Source: Phenylobacterium zucineum HLK1 (GTDB lineage: Bacteria; Pseudomonadota; Alphaproteobacteria; Caulobacterales; Caulobacteraceae). Taken from it: DNA of 64,000 nucleotides. The notes beneath the pieces are model-generated. The model did not search any database, was not told the DNA's origin, and saw only the letters and a program-made list of their open reading frames with translations. The stretch covers positions 2,148,001 to 2,212,000 of the forward strand of contig NC_011144.1 of NCBI RefSeq assembly GCF_000017265.1, in the 5' to 3' direction. This document shows positions 18,869-25,605 of the stretch, piece by piece. Positions within the stretch are counted from its first letter, which is position 1. The number at the start of each line of letters is the position of its first letter. Position numbers and translations under genes: made by a program.

Positions 18869-18885
18869 ATGCTCACTTTGAGCAT
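18869..18885. promoter_or_regulatory. Candidate operator in the nadE promoter
   Basis: ATGCTCA-CTT-TGAGCAT is a perfect 7-bp inverted repeat with a three-base centre, 28 bases upstream of the nadE GTG. On the minus strand it is immediately preceded by the AT-rich box TATATAT, a likely -10, so a bound repressor would block initiation. The binder is not in the window; NadQ- or NrtR-type NAD repressors are candidates by function only. Confidence 0.6.
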
Positions 18886-18914
18886 ATATAGCGTGGGCGA
18901 TCGGCCTGGGAAAC

Positions 18915-19313
18915 CTAGACCTTGCCGTACTTCATCCCTTCCAGCTTGAGGCCGTCGGGGTCCAGGAAGAACACGGCGTAGTAGTCGGGATAGTACTCGC
19001 CGGCGGGATCGACGATGGTCGCCCCTTCCCGCTCCAGGAAGGCCTGCAAGTCGTCGACGTCGGCCCGGCTGCGCAGCTCGAAGGCGTAGTGGTGGAAGCC
19101 GACATCTCCAATGCGATGCCTGCGCCCGCGCCCCTCGGCGTCGGCCTGGCCGATCCAGTAGCGGGTCTTGCCGTTGGTCCAGCCGATCTGGTCGCCGTAG
19201 TCCTCCAGCACCTCGAACCCGAGGAACTCGAAGAGGCGCCCATAGAACGCCCGCGAGCGTTCGATGTCGCTGACCCGCACCGACAGATGGTCGATCCCGA
19301 CGACCCGCGACAT
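18915..19313 (-). CDS. VOC family protein (glyoxalase/bleomycin-resistance fold)
   Basis: A 132-residue single VOC module pair beginning [20 protein letters not shown]. Candidate metal ligands are the His in GIDHLSV, the His in GFHHYAFEL and the late Glu in [11 protein letters not shown]. The ATG at 19313 has GGAGG seven bases upstream and is preferred over an in-frame start about 57 bases earlier that would read through the dksA terminator region. The reaction is unknown; it could be an isomerase, a dioxygenase-like or a binding protein. It lies between nadE and dksA on the same strand. Confidence 0.85.
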   Translation of the reverse strand: MSRVVGIDHLSVRVSDIERSRAFYGRLFEFLGFEVLEDYGDQIGWTNGKTRYWIGQADAEGRGRRHRIGDVGFHHYAFELRSRADVDDLQAFLEREGATIVDPAGEYYPDYYAVFFLDPDGLKLEGMKYGKV

Positions 19314-19342
19314 GCACTGTCCTCCGCTCCACGGCCGACAGC

Positions 19343-19366
19343 AAAACGGCCCCGAGGCGGGGCCGT
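19343..19366 (-). terminator. Rho-independent terminator of dksA
   Basis: On the minus strand a 9-bp stem ACGGCCCCG / CGGGGCCGT with loop CCT is followed by TTTT. It begins five bases after the dksA stop and separates dksA from the VOC gene. Confidence 0.88.
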
Positions 19367-19370
19367 TCAA

Positions 19371-19799
19371 TCAGTCGTCGCGGTGGACCCGCTCGCGCCG
19401 CTCGTGGCGCTCCTGGGCCTCGAGGCTGAGGGTGGCGATGGGCCTGGCCTCCAGCCGGGCGATGCCGATCGGCTCGCCGGTCTCCTCGCAGAAGCCGTAG
19501 GAGCCGTCCTCGATCCGCCGCAACGCCTCGTCGATCTTGGAGATCAGCTTGCGCTGACGGTCCCGCGTACGAAGCTCGAGAGCCCGGTCAGTCTCGGACG
19601 ACGCGCGGTCGGCCAGATCCGGATGGTTCTCGGTTTCGCTTTGCAGGTGGGACAGCGTCTCGCGAGATTCGCGGAGGATGTCCTCTTTCCACTTCAGGAG
19701 CTTCTGCTTGAAGTACTCAAGCTGGCGCTCGTTCATGAATTCCTCGTCCTCGGAAGGACGGTATTCAGGACTCTCAGCCAGAACTGCGGCTGTCTTCAT
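19371..19799 (-). CDS. dksA: RNA polymerase-binding transcription factor DksA
   Basis: A 142-residue DksA that binds the RNA polymerase secondary channel and works with ppGpp on rRNA and amino-acid promoters. The N-terminal coiled coil (residues about 25-105) ends in the finger GFCEETGEPIGIARLEARP. Only one of the four classic zinc cysteines is kept, a form usual in alphaproteobacteria, so this is not damage. The start ATG 19799 follows GTGAGGG, and a good promoter lies 43 bases upstream. A strong terminator follows the stop, so it is monocistronic. Confidence 0.96.
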   Translation of the reverse strand: MKTAAVLAESPEYRPSEDEEFMNERQLEYFKQKLLKWKEDILRESRETLSHLQSETENHPDLADRASSETDRALELRTRDRQRKLISKIDEALRRIEDGSYGFCEETGEPIGIARLEARPIATLSLEAQERHERRERVHRDD

Positions 19800-19841
19800 G
19801 AAACCCTCACGCCCCCTGGACGCCCTGAGACACGCGGGGGC

Positions 19842-19869
19842 TGTATAGCAAATCGAACCGCGGTTTCAA
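19842..19869 (-). promoter_or_regulatory. Housekeeping promoter of dksA
   Basis: On the minus strand, TTGAAA (19869-19864) and TATACA (19847-19842) are separated by 16 bases. Transcription would begin near 19835, giving a leader of about 35 bases. Confidence 0.7.
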
Positions 19870-19892
19870 CGCCGGTGGTTTTCCAAGTGCGA

Positions 19893-20324
19893 TTACGCCG
19901 CACGCCCGGCCATCTCGAGCTTGGCAAGCTCAACCATGGCGCGAGACTCGATCTCATCGAGCAGCCCCTCCAATCGGGGGTCCTCGGTGGCCGCGCGCTC
20001 CTCGCGCACCGCACGGCGCAGGCGGTCCAGATCGCCGGGCCCGAGGTCGCCGCCCAGCAGCGCCACCTTCAGCCCTTCCAGCACGTCCAGGATGCGGCCG
20101 GCCCGCGCCACCGACCGCCGCCGCCGCTCGAGGGGCGAGCCGACCTCCTGCAGGGCGATCAGCGCCTCGACGCCCATCACGGGCCCCGCGCCGGCGACCG
20201 ACGAGACCTGGCTGGGCCCCGAGGCGCCCTGCGGCGCCGCGACCCGGAAACCCTCGCCGCCGCCCCCGCGCGCGGGACGGGCGCCCGACGCCTGGGAAAC
20301 GCCGCCTGTGCCGGTGACCTTCAT
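19893..20324 (-). CDS. fliX: Flagellar assembly regulator FliX
   Basis: A 143-residue protein matching Caulobacter FliX, the regulator that couples assembly of early flagellar structures to activity of the sigma-54 activator FlbD. It starts MKVTGTGGVSQASGARP, has a Gly/Ala-rich N-terminal third with GVEALIALQEV, and ends in a helical C-terminal domain (ILDVLEGLKVALLGGDL onwards). ATG 20324 is chosen over an in-frame start about 21 bases upstream. It is divergent from flgI, as in Caulobacter. The CtrA-like TTAACCAT motif upstream fits class II flagellar control. Confidence 0.9.
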   Translation of the reverse strand: MKVTGTGGVSQASGARPARGGGGEGFRVAAPQGASGPSQVSSVAGAGPVMGVEALIALQEVGSPLERRRRSVARAGRILDVLEGLKVALLGGDLGPGDLDRLRRAVREERAATEDPRLEGLLDEIESRAMVELAKLEMAGRAA

Positions 20325-20380
20325 GGCTCGACGCAACCCCCTCAAACTCTACGGTGAAGATCGCGGGCCAAACTTGCAGC

Positions 20381-20409
20381 ATGGTTAACAGGCGGCAAAT
20401 TCTGCCGGG
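20381..20409. promoter_or_regulatory. Overlapping candidate CtrA and FlbD (ftr) sites between fliX and flgI
   Basis: On the minus strand TTTG-N7-TTAACCAT (complement of 20381-20399) resembles a CtrA box upstream of fliX. Overlapping it is the imperfect palindrome GGCGGCAAATTCTGCCGGG (20391-20409), similar to Caulobacter ftr elements. It lies 65 bases upstream of the flgI sigma-54 promoter, a usual enhancer distance. A second TTAACCAC half-site is at 20424-20431 on the plus strand. Confidence 0.5.
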
Positions 20410-20473
20410 ACGAAGGCGCCGCGTTAACCACGTCTCGCTTTGATTTCATTGCGCTTTCATGGCGGTTGCCGAC

Positions 20474-20488
20474 TGGCACGCTCCTCGC
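20474..20488 (+). promoter_or_regulatory. Sigma-54 promoter of the flgI operon
   Basis: TGGCAC-N5-TCGC gives the invariant GG and GC doublets at the -24/-12 spacing (GG-N10-GC). Transcription would start near 20500, just before the flgI start at 20522. This matches class III flagellar promoters of Caulobacter, which need FlbD. Confidence 0.82.
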
Positions 20489-20521
20489 AGGGACGCGAGC
20501 GAAGCAGCTTCCGTGAGTTCC

Positions 20522-21637
20522 ATGCGCCGGTTCCGAGCTTTTACAGCCCTCCTCCTCGCCGCCCCGCTGGCCCTCGGCGCCCTCGCCGGGCCGGCGAGCG
20601 CCAAGTCCCGCATCAAGGACATCGTCGAGTTCGAGGGCGTGCGCGAGAACATGCTGGTCGGCTATGGCATCGTGGTCGGCCTGAACGGCACGGGCGACGC
20701 CCTGCGCAACGCCCCTTTCACCAAGCAGAGCCTGGAGGCGATGCTGGAACGCCTGGGGGTCAACACCCGCGACGCCCAGCTCAACACCAAGAACGTCGCC
20801 GCGGTGATGGTCACGGCCAAGCTGCCGCCCTTCGCCGCCCCCGGCTCGCAGATCGACGTCAGCGTCTCGGCGCTGGGCGACGCCAAGAGCCTGCAAGGCG
20901 GCTCGCTGCTGGTGACCCCGCTGCTGGGCGCCGACGGCCGCGCCTATGCGGTGGCCCAGGGGACCGTGCAGACGGGCGCCATCAGCGCCTCGGGCGCCTC
21001 GGGCTCGTCGATCTCCAAGGGCGTGCCGACCGCCGGCCGCATCGCCGGCGGGGCGAGCGTCGAGCTGGAGACGGGCTTCCAGCTCGCCAACATGGGCCAG
21101 ATGCGCCTGACCCTGCGCAATCCCGACTTCACGACCGCTCGCCGCATCGCCGACGCCGTGAACGCGCGCTTCCCCGGCTCGGCCGTGGCCGAGAACCCGA
21201 CCATCGTCTCGCTGCGCCCCGCCAGCGGCGACCTGATCAGCTTCATGGCCCAGGTCGAGAACCTGGCCGTGGAGCCCGACGCGCCGGCCAAGGTGGTGAT
21301 CGACGAGGTGGCCGGGGTGATCGTCATGGGCGAGGCGGTCCGCGTCTCCACCGTCGCGATCCAGCAGGGCAACCTGACGATCACGGTGCGCGAGCAGCCG
21401 GGCGTCAGCCAGCCCGCCCCCTTCGCCCGCACGGGCGAGACGGCGGTGGTGCCGCAGACCGACATCGAGGTGGACGAGGAGCGCGGCCGCCAGTTCCTGA
21501 CCGTGGGTTCGGGAGCCTCGCTGGCGACCCTGGTCTCGGGCCTGAACGCCCTGGGCGTCACGCCGCGGGACATGATCTCCATCCTGCAGACCATCCGCGC
21601 CGCCGGCGCCCTGCAGGCCGAAATCGAGGTGATGTGA
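20522..21637 (+). CDS. flgI: Flagellar basal-body P-ring protein FlgI
   Basis: A 371-residue P-ring subunit, exported to the periplasm to form the peptidoglycan bushing around the flagellar rod. The signal peptide is residues 1 to about 26 (ending GPASA), followed by [20 protein letters not shown] and [13 protein letters not shown], the FlgI hallmark. The end [17 protein letters not shown] is also typical. ATG 20522 is chosen because the sigma-54 start (about 20500) excludes an in-frame ATG at 20459; a GTG at 20513 is possible. The stop overlaps the next start as TGATG. Confidence 0.96.
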   Translation: MRRFRAFTALLLAAPLALGALAGPASAKSRIKDIVEFEGVRENMLVGYGIVVGLNGTGDALRNAPFTKQSLEAMLERLGVNTRDAQLNTKNVAAVMVTAKLPPFAAPGSQIDVSVSALGDAKSLQGGSLLVTPLLGADGRAYAVAQGTVQTGAISASGASGSSISKGVPTAGRIAGGASVELETGFQLANMGQMRLTLRNPDFTTARRIADAVNARFPGSAVAENPTIVSLRPASGDLISFMAQVENLAVEPDAPAKVVIDEVAGVIVMGEAVRVSTVAIQQGNLTITVREQPGVSQPAPFARTGETAVVPQTDIEVDEERGRQFLTVGSGASLATLVSGLNALGVTPRDMISILQTIRAAGALQAEIEVM

Positions 21638-21942
21638 TGGACCTGGTCGCCACGCCCGTCTCCACGCCCCAGACGCCGATCGCCGGCAGGACCGAGGACC
21701 TCGCGAAACGCGCCCGCATCCGCGACGCGGCCGAGAAGTTCGAGGCGCAGTTCCTGGCGATCATGCTGCAGCCGATGTTCGAGGGAACCCAGGTCGAGGC
21801 GCCCTTCGGCGGCGGCCCGGGCGAGGACATGTTCCGCTCGCTGATGACCGAGGCCATGGGCAAGCAGATGGCCAGCGCCGGCGGCATCGGCCTGGCCGAC
21901 ACCGTCCAACGCGAAATGCTCAAGATGCAGGGGCTCGACTGA
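21637..21942 (+). CDS. cheL: Rod-binding protein, FlgJ N-terminal-domain type (CheL)
   Basis: A 101-residue protein equal to the rod-binding N-terminal domain of FlgJ without the muramidase domain. The core [20 protein letters not shown] and [20 protein letters not shown] is diagnostic. Caulobacter annotates the gene in this position as cheL. It would act as a rod cap or rod-assembly scaffold in the periplasm. Both ends overlap neighbours by TGATG, so the three genes are translationally coupled. Confidence 0.88.
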   Translation: MDLVATPVSTPQTPIAGRTEDLAKRARIRDAAEKFEAQFLAIMLQPMFEGTQVEAPFGGGPGEDMFRSLMTEAMGKQMASAGGIGLADTVQREMLKMQGLD

Positions 21943-22385
21943 TGGCCATCGCCGCGAAGAACCCGGAAGACCGCGTCGAGCAGCTGATCCTGCTGACCGA
22001 GCGCCTGACCGAACTGGTGGCCGAGCAGGCGCAGGCCTTCGAGCAGCGCCGGCCGCAGGACGCCGCGGCCAAGCTGGAGGAGACCAGCCGCCTGGCCAAC
22101 CTCTACCGCCACGAATCGACCCGCGTGCGGGCCGAGCCCGGCCTGGTCGGCGGCGCCCCGCTCGCGCTGCGCACGCGCCTGGTTAGGGCCACCGAGGCCT
22201 TCGACGCCGTGCTCGCCCGCCAGGGCCGCGCCATCGAGGCGGCCCGGACGGTGACGGAGGGCCTCGTCAAGGCGATCGCCGACGAGGTGGCGTCCCAACG
22301 CTCGCGCGGCGTCTCTTACGGCCCGACGGCGAAGGCCTCGACCGACGGCACGGCGACCGCCATCACCCTCAACCAGCGCGCCTAG
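21942..22385 (+). CDS. flbY: Flagellar protein FlbY (FlgN-like)
   Basis: A 147-residue, mostly helical, acidic/basic mixed protein with a likely coiled coil (EQLILLTERLTELVAEQAQA to about residue 60). Its place as third gene after flgI and cheL, and its FlgN-like helical pattern, match Caulobacter FlbY. FlgN proteins chaperone hook-associated proteins in the cytoplasm, but that role is only inferred here. It is the last gene of the operon, 74 bases before the FMN riboswitch. Confidence 0.75.
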   Translation: MAIAAKNPEDRVEQLILLTERLTELVAEQAQAFEQRRPQDAAAKLEETSRLANLYRHESTRVRAEPGLVGGAPLALRTRLVRATEAFDAVLARQGRAIEAARTVTEGLVKAIADEVASQRSRGVSYGPTAKASTDGTATAITLNQRA

Positions 22386-22459
22386 CCGCCCTCGAACGCT
22401 TGTTTGCCGCAAGGTAACGGGGGTATCGTCCCTGCGCCGTCGGAGAGTCCGGCGGCCTG

Positions 22460-22637
22460 CGTTCTCAGGGCGGGGTGAAACTCCCCACCGGCGGTAATGC
22501 CCTCCAGACCTTGGCGTAGCCTCGGCGACGGAGGGACGAGCCCGCGGGCGCCTGGGCCTTCGTCATAGGAAGGTCCCAGGGACGAGCAGACCCGGTGCGA
22601 TCCCGGGGCCGACGGTCATAGTCCGGTTATGAGAACG
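22460..22637 (+). promoter_or_regulatory. FMN riboswitch (RFN element)
   Basis: The conserved blocks occur in order: TTCTCAGGGCGGGGTGAAA, TCCCCACCGGCGGTAATG, AGCCCGCGGGCGCC, GCAGACCCGGTGCGATCCCG, GGCCGACGGTCATAGTCCGG and the closing ATGAGAA that pairs with TTCTCA. It controls ribH downstream. FMN binding normally turns expression off. Confidence 0.97.
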
Positions 22638-22680
22638 GCCGCATGTCGCAGGCGGATTCCGCCCTGCGTGCGCGCGGCCT

Positions 22681-22718
22681 CTCCCTGAGTCGTGGTCCCT
22701 TCGAACCCGGTCAGGGAG
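22681..22718 (+). promoter_or_regulatory. RBS-sequestering hairpin, expression platform of the FMN riboswitch
   Basis: CTCCCTGA (22681-22688) is perfectly complementary to TCAGGGAG (22711-22718), and the latter contains the ribH ribosome binding site AGGGAG. The 8-bp helix would hide it. A second, bulged hairpin (GCAGGCGG / CCGCCCTGC, about 22649-22668) lies between the aptamer and this stem. There is no T-run, so control looks translational. Confidence 0.75.
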
Positions 22719-22724
22719 AAGACC

Positions 22725-23234
22725 ATGACCCACACTGCTGTCGAAGTCCCCCACGAGTACCCCACCGCCAACGGCGCCTTCCGCGCCGCGCGGATCGCCT
22801 TCGTCCATTCGCTCTGGCACGAGGACATCGTCCGCCAGGCCCTCGCCGGCTTCATGGAGGAGATGGCCCGCCTGGGCTTCCCCGAGAGCGCCGTCGAGGT
22901 GTTCGAGACGCCTGGCGCCTTCGAGATCCCGCTGCACGCCCAGACCCTGGCCCGCACCGGCCGCTATGCGGGCATCGTGGCGGCGGGATTCGTCGTGGAC
23001 GGCGGCATCTATCGACACGAGTTCGTCGCCGAGACGGTGATCCGGGCCCTGATGCAGGTGCAGCTGGCCACCGAGACCCCGGTGTTCTCGGTCGTGCTGA
23101 CGCCGCACCACTTCCACGAGCACGACGTCCACCAGGGCTTCTTCCACGGCCATTTCCGGGTGAAGGGCGCCGAGGCGGCCCGGGCCTGCCACGGCACGCT
23201 GGAGAGCCTGGCGCGCATCGCGAGGGCGGCGTGA
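22725..23234 (+). CDS. ribH: 6,7-dimethyl-8-ribityllumazine synthase, type II (RibH2)
   Basis: A 169-residue lumazine synthase, the penultimate step of riboflavin synthesis. ARIAFVHSLWHEDIVRQAL, FETPGAFEIPLHA, AGFVVDGGIYRHEFVA and FSVVLTPHHFHEHD are typical of the Brucella/Mesorhizobium RibH2 type, which forms decamers, rather than the icosahedral type I. ATG 22725 follows AGGGAGAAGACC. It sits alone under the FMN riboswitch, without ribDEBA, so a second, housekeeping ribH in a rib operon elsewhere is likely. The thioesterase gene follows with TGATG overlap. Confidence 0.94.
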   Translation: MTHTAVEVPHEYPTANGAFRAARIAFVHSLWHEDIVRQALAGFMEEMARLGFPESAVEVFETPGAFEIPLHAQTLARTGRYAGIVAAGFVVDGGIYRHEFVAETVIRALMQVQLATETPVFSVVLTPHHFHEHDVHQGFFHGHFRVKGAEAARACHGTLESLARIARAA

Positions 23235-23656
23235 TGACGACGCTGGAGCTTCCGGCGGGCTTTAGCCCGCACTTCCGCAAGAGCCCCCTCACCGACCCGT
23301 GGGAGCCGCTCTACAGCCGGGTGACGGACGACACGGTGATACTCGCCCTGCGCGCGGGCGCGGCCCACACCAACAGCCGCGGCTTCGTGCACGGCGGGCT
23401 GATCTCGGCCCTCGCCGACAACGCCATGGGCCTGTCCTGCGCCCGACGGCTGGGAGACCTGGCCAGCCTCGTCACGGTGAACCTCAACGTGGACTACCTG
23501 GGCTCGGCGCTGACCGGCCAATGGCTGGAGTTCGACACCGTCTTCGTGCGGCCTGGCTCCACCCTGTGCTTCGCCCAGGCGTTCGTCACCGCCGACGGCC
23601 GGCCCTGCGCGCGGGCCAACGCGGTGTTCCGCGTCGTGCGGAGGACGCCGGCATGA
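23234..23656 (+). CDS. PaaI-type hotdog thioesterase
   Basis: A 140-residue hotdog-fold protein. The signature GFVHGGLISALADNAMG (residues about 48-64) and the later VNLNVDYLGSALTGQWLEFD match the PaaI/COG2050 group, which hydrolyses acyl- or aryl-CoA thioesters. Asp62 or nearby would be the catalytic acid. It is translationally coupled to ribH (TGATG) and to the DUF1330 gene (ATGA), so it probably shares the FMN-controlled transcript. A link to riboflavin metabolism is not obvious. Confidence 0.85.
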   Translation: MTTLELPAGFSPHFRKSPLTDPWEPLYSRVTDDTVILALRAGAAHTNSRGFVHGGLISALADNAMGLSCARRLGDLASLVTVNLNVDYLGSALTGQWLEFDTVFVRPGSTLCFAQAFVTADGRPCARANAVFRVVRRTPA

Positions 23657-23943
23657 CCTGCTACCTCGTGGGCCGCATCGCCATCCACGACCGCGAGCGG
23701 TACGGCCGCTACGCGGCGGCCTTCATGCCGGTGCTGAAGCAGTACGGCGGCCGGCTCCTCGTGTCCGAGGAGACCCCCGAGCCGCTCGAAGGCGAGTGGG
23801 ACGGCCGCAAGCTGGTCCTGCTGGCCTTCGAAAGCCGGGACGCGGCGCTCGCGTGGGCGGACTCGCCCGAGTACCGGACGATCGCGCAGGACCGCATCGC
23901 CGGCTCTGACGCCATCGTCGTGCTGGCGGAGGGCTTCGGCTAG
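23653..23943 (+). CDS. DUF1330 family protein (dimeric alpha/beta-barrel)
   Basis: A 96-residue protein of the DUF1330 family, with MTCYLVGRIAIHDRERYGRY, the central GGRLLVSEETPEPLEGEW and ALAWADSPEYRTIAQDR. Members adopt a small ferredoxin-like dimer related to antibiotic-synthesis monooxygenases, but no reaction is established. The start overlaps the thioesterase stop as ATGA, and its stop overlaps the convergent ABC-F stop by four bases. It is the last gene of the riboswitch-led unit. Confidence 0.85.
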   Translation: MTCYLVGRIAIHDRERYGRYAAAFMPVLKQYGGRLLVSEETPEPLEGEWDGRKLVLLAFESRDAALAWADSPEYRTIAQDRIAGSDAIVVLAEGFG

Positions 23944-25520
23944 AGCCGAATCTCGCGCCCGACGCCGACGGCCGCCAGGAAGTCGGCGTCGTGGCTCGTC
24001 ACCAGCAGGGCGCCGTCGTAGCTGCGCAAGGCGGCCTCGACGGCGCCCAGGCTGTCGAGATCCAGGTGGTTGGTCGGCTCGTCCAGGATCAGCAGGCCGG
24101 GCGGCGCATCGCCCATCAGGACGCAGGCCAGCGCCGCCCGCAGGCGCTCGCCGCCGCTGAGCGCAGCCACCGGCCGGTCGGCGGCCAGGTTGCGGAACAG
24201 GAACCGCGCCAGAGCGGCCCGCGCCGCGTTCTCGCCCGCCCGGGGGTTCAGCCGGCGGAAGGCCTCCACGAGCGTCCCCGCGTCTCCCATGAGCGCCGTG
24301 TGCTGGTCCAGGAACGCCACCGGGACGCTGCGCACCACCGCGCCCCGGGTCGGCGCGAGCTCGCCGGCCGCCAGCCGGAGCAGGGTCGTCTTTCCCGCGC
24401 CGTTCGGCCCGACGACGGCGATCCGCTCGGGCCCCGAGACGCGGAACGAGACGTCCGTCAGAACCGGCCGCCCGCCGGGCCAGGCGAAGCCGACCGCCTC
24501 GAACGCCAGGACGGGCTTGCCGGCGGGCAGCCCCGACGGCGGCAGCTCGAAGGCCAGGCGGCGCACCCGCTCCACCTTCGCCTCGGCCTCGGCGAGGTCG
24601 CGGGCGGCGTCCGCCTTCAGGCGCTCGGCCAGGCGCCGCTCGCGCCCGCCGCTCGCCTCGGCCCGCTCTGCCCGGAAGTCGAGCAGGATCTTCGGATCGC
24701 TGGAGCCGACCCGCGAGCGGCGGCCGGCGGCGTCGCGGCGGGCCTTCCGTTCGGCCGCGGCCTGGGCCTCGCGCGCGATCCGGGCGGCGGCCCTCTCCGC
24801 ATCGGCCAGGGCGCGGGCCGCCGCGGCCTCGGCCTCGGCCTTGCGCTCAGCGTAGAGGTCGTAGCCGCCGCCATAGATCTGGACGCCGAGGCCGGTCAGC
24901 TCGACGATGCGGTCCATCCGGCGCAGGAGCACGCGGTCGTGGCTGACGACGATGGCCCCGCCCTTCCAGCGGCCGAGCACGTCCGCGACCAGTTCGCGGG
25001 CCTCGGCGTCGAGGTTGTTGGTGGGCTCGTCCAGCACCAGCATGTCGGGCCGGGCGGCGAGCAGGCCCGCCAGCCGCGCGCGGGTCGCCTGGCCGCCGCT
25101 GAGCGAGGCGGCGGGGCGATCCAGGTCGAGCCCCGCAAGGCCCACCTCTGTCAGAGCCGCGTCCAGCCGGGCCTCCAGCGTCCAGTCGGCCCGGTCGAAG
25201 TCGTCCACGCTCCCGGCGCCCGCCTCGATGCGCCGCAGCCGGGCCAGGGCCACCGAGACGCCCAGGAGGTCCGCGGCGGTTTCGCCGGGCGCGGGGCCCA
25301 CCGCCTGGCGCAGCACGCCCAGCCGTCCCTGCACGCCGACCGCGCCGGCGGCGGGCGCGAGCTCGCCCAGGATCAGCCGGACCAGCGTCGTCTTGCCCGC
25401 GCCGTTGCGTCCGACAAGGCCGGCCCGCTCGGGCCCGAAGACCAGGGTCAGGTTGTCGAAGAGGGTCCGCCCGTCAGGCGTGGCGGCGGAGAGGCTGTCG
25501 AGGGTGACGAGGGCAGGCAT
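23940..25520 (-). CDS. ABC-F family ATPase (Uup/EttA-like, ribosome-associated)
   Basis: A 526-residue protein with two ATPase domains and no membrane span, the mark of ABC-F translation factors. Domain 1 has GRNGAGKTT, LSGGQATRARLAGLL and LVLDEPTNNLD. Domain 2 has GPNGAGKTT, LSGGERLRAALACVL and LILDEPTNHLD. The linker (residues about 225-300) is Ala/Arg/Glu-rich and could reach the ribosomal tRNA sites. It may rescue stalled ribosomes or confer antibiotic tolerance. ATG 25520 has no clear ribosome binding site, whereas a short ORF that starts 58 bases upstream has a strong one, so expression may depend on that leader. Confidence 0.9.
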   Translation of the reverse strand: MPALVTLDSLSAATPDGRTLFDNLTLVFGPERAGLVGRNGAGKTTLVRLILGELAPAAGAVGVQGRLGVLRQAVGPAPGETAADLLGVSVALARLRRIEAGAGSVDDFDRADWTLEARLDAALTEVGLAGLDLDRPAASLSGGQATRARLAGLLAARPDMLVLDEPTNNLDAEARELVADVLGRWKGGAIVVSHDRVLLRRMDRIVELTGLGVQIYGGGYDLYAERKAEAEAAAARALADAERAAARIAREAQAAAERKARRDAAGRRSRVGSSDPKILLDFRAERAEASGGRERRLAERLKADAARDLAEAEAKVERVRRLAFELPPSGLPAGKPVLAFEAVGFAWPGGRPVLTDVSFRVSGPERIAVVGPNGAGKTTLLRLAAGELAPTRGAVVRSVPVAFLDQHTALMGDAGTLVEAFRRLNPRAGENAARAALARFLFRNLAADRPVAALSGGERLRAALACVLMGDAPPGLLILDEPTNHLDLDSLGAVEAALRSYDGALLVTSHDADFLAAVGVGREIRL

Positions 25521-25578
25521 GGGCGACCGGGTGCGCGTGGAGATGGCGGGCGGAGCGGGTGTCCGTCGTCAGGCGCAT
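25474..25578 (-). CDS. Candidate leader peptide of the ABC-F gene (34 aa)
   Basis: On the minus strand, ATG 25578 follows GGGAGGATATCGACC, the best ribosome binding site in this region. The 34-codon frame is rich in His and Arg (RHLHAHPVAHACPRHP in its middle) and ends 46 bases inside the ABC-F coding sequence in another frame. Leader peptides that stall the ribosome are a known way to control ABC-F resistance genes. I do not recognise this peptide, and chance cannot be excluded. Confidence 0.4.
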   Translation of the reverse strand: MRLTTDTRSARHLHAHPVAHACPRHPRQPLRRHA

Positions 25579-25605
25579 GGTCGATATCCTCCCGGCTGGA
25601 GGTCC

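Noticed and set aside
19371..19799. DksA with three of four zinc cysteines missing as a damaged gene
   Set aside because: The degenerate finger (CEETGEPIG) is the usual form in alphaproteobacteria, and the rest of the protein, promoter and terminator are intact.
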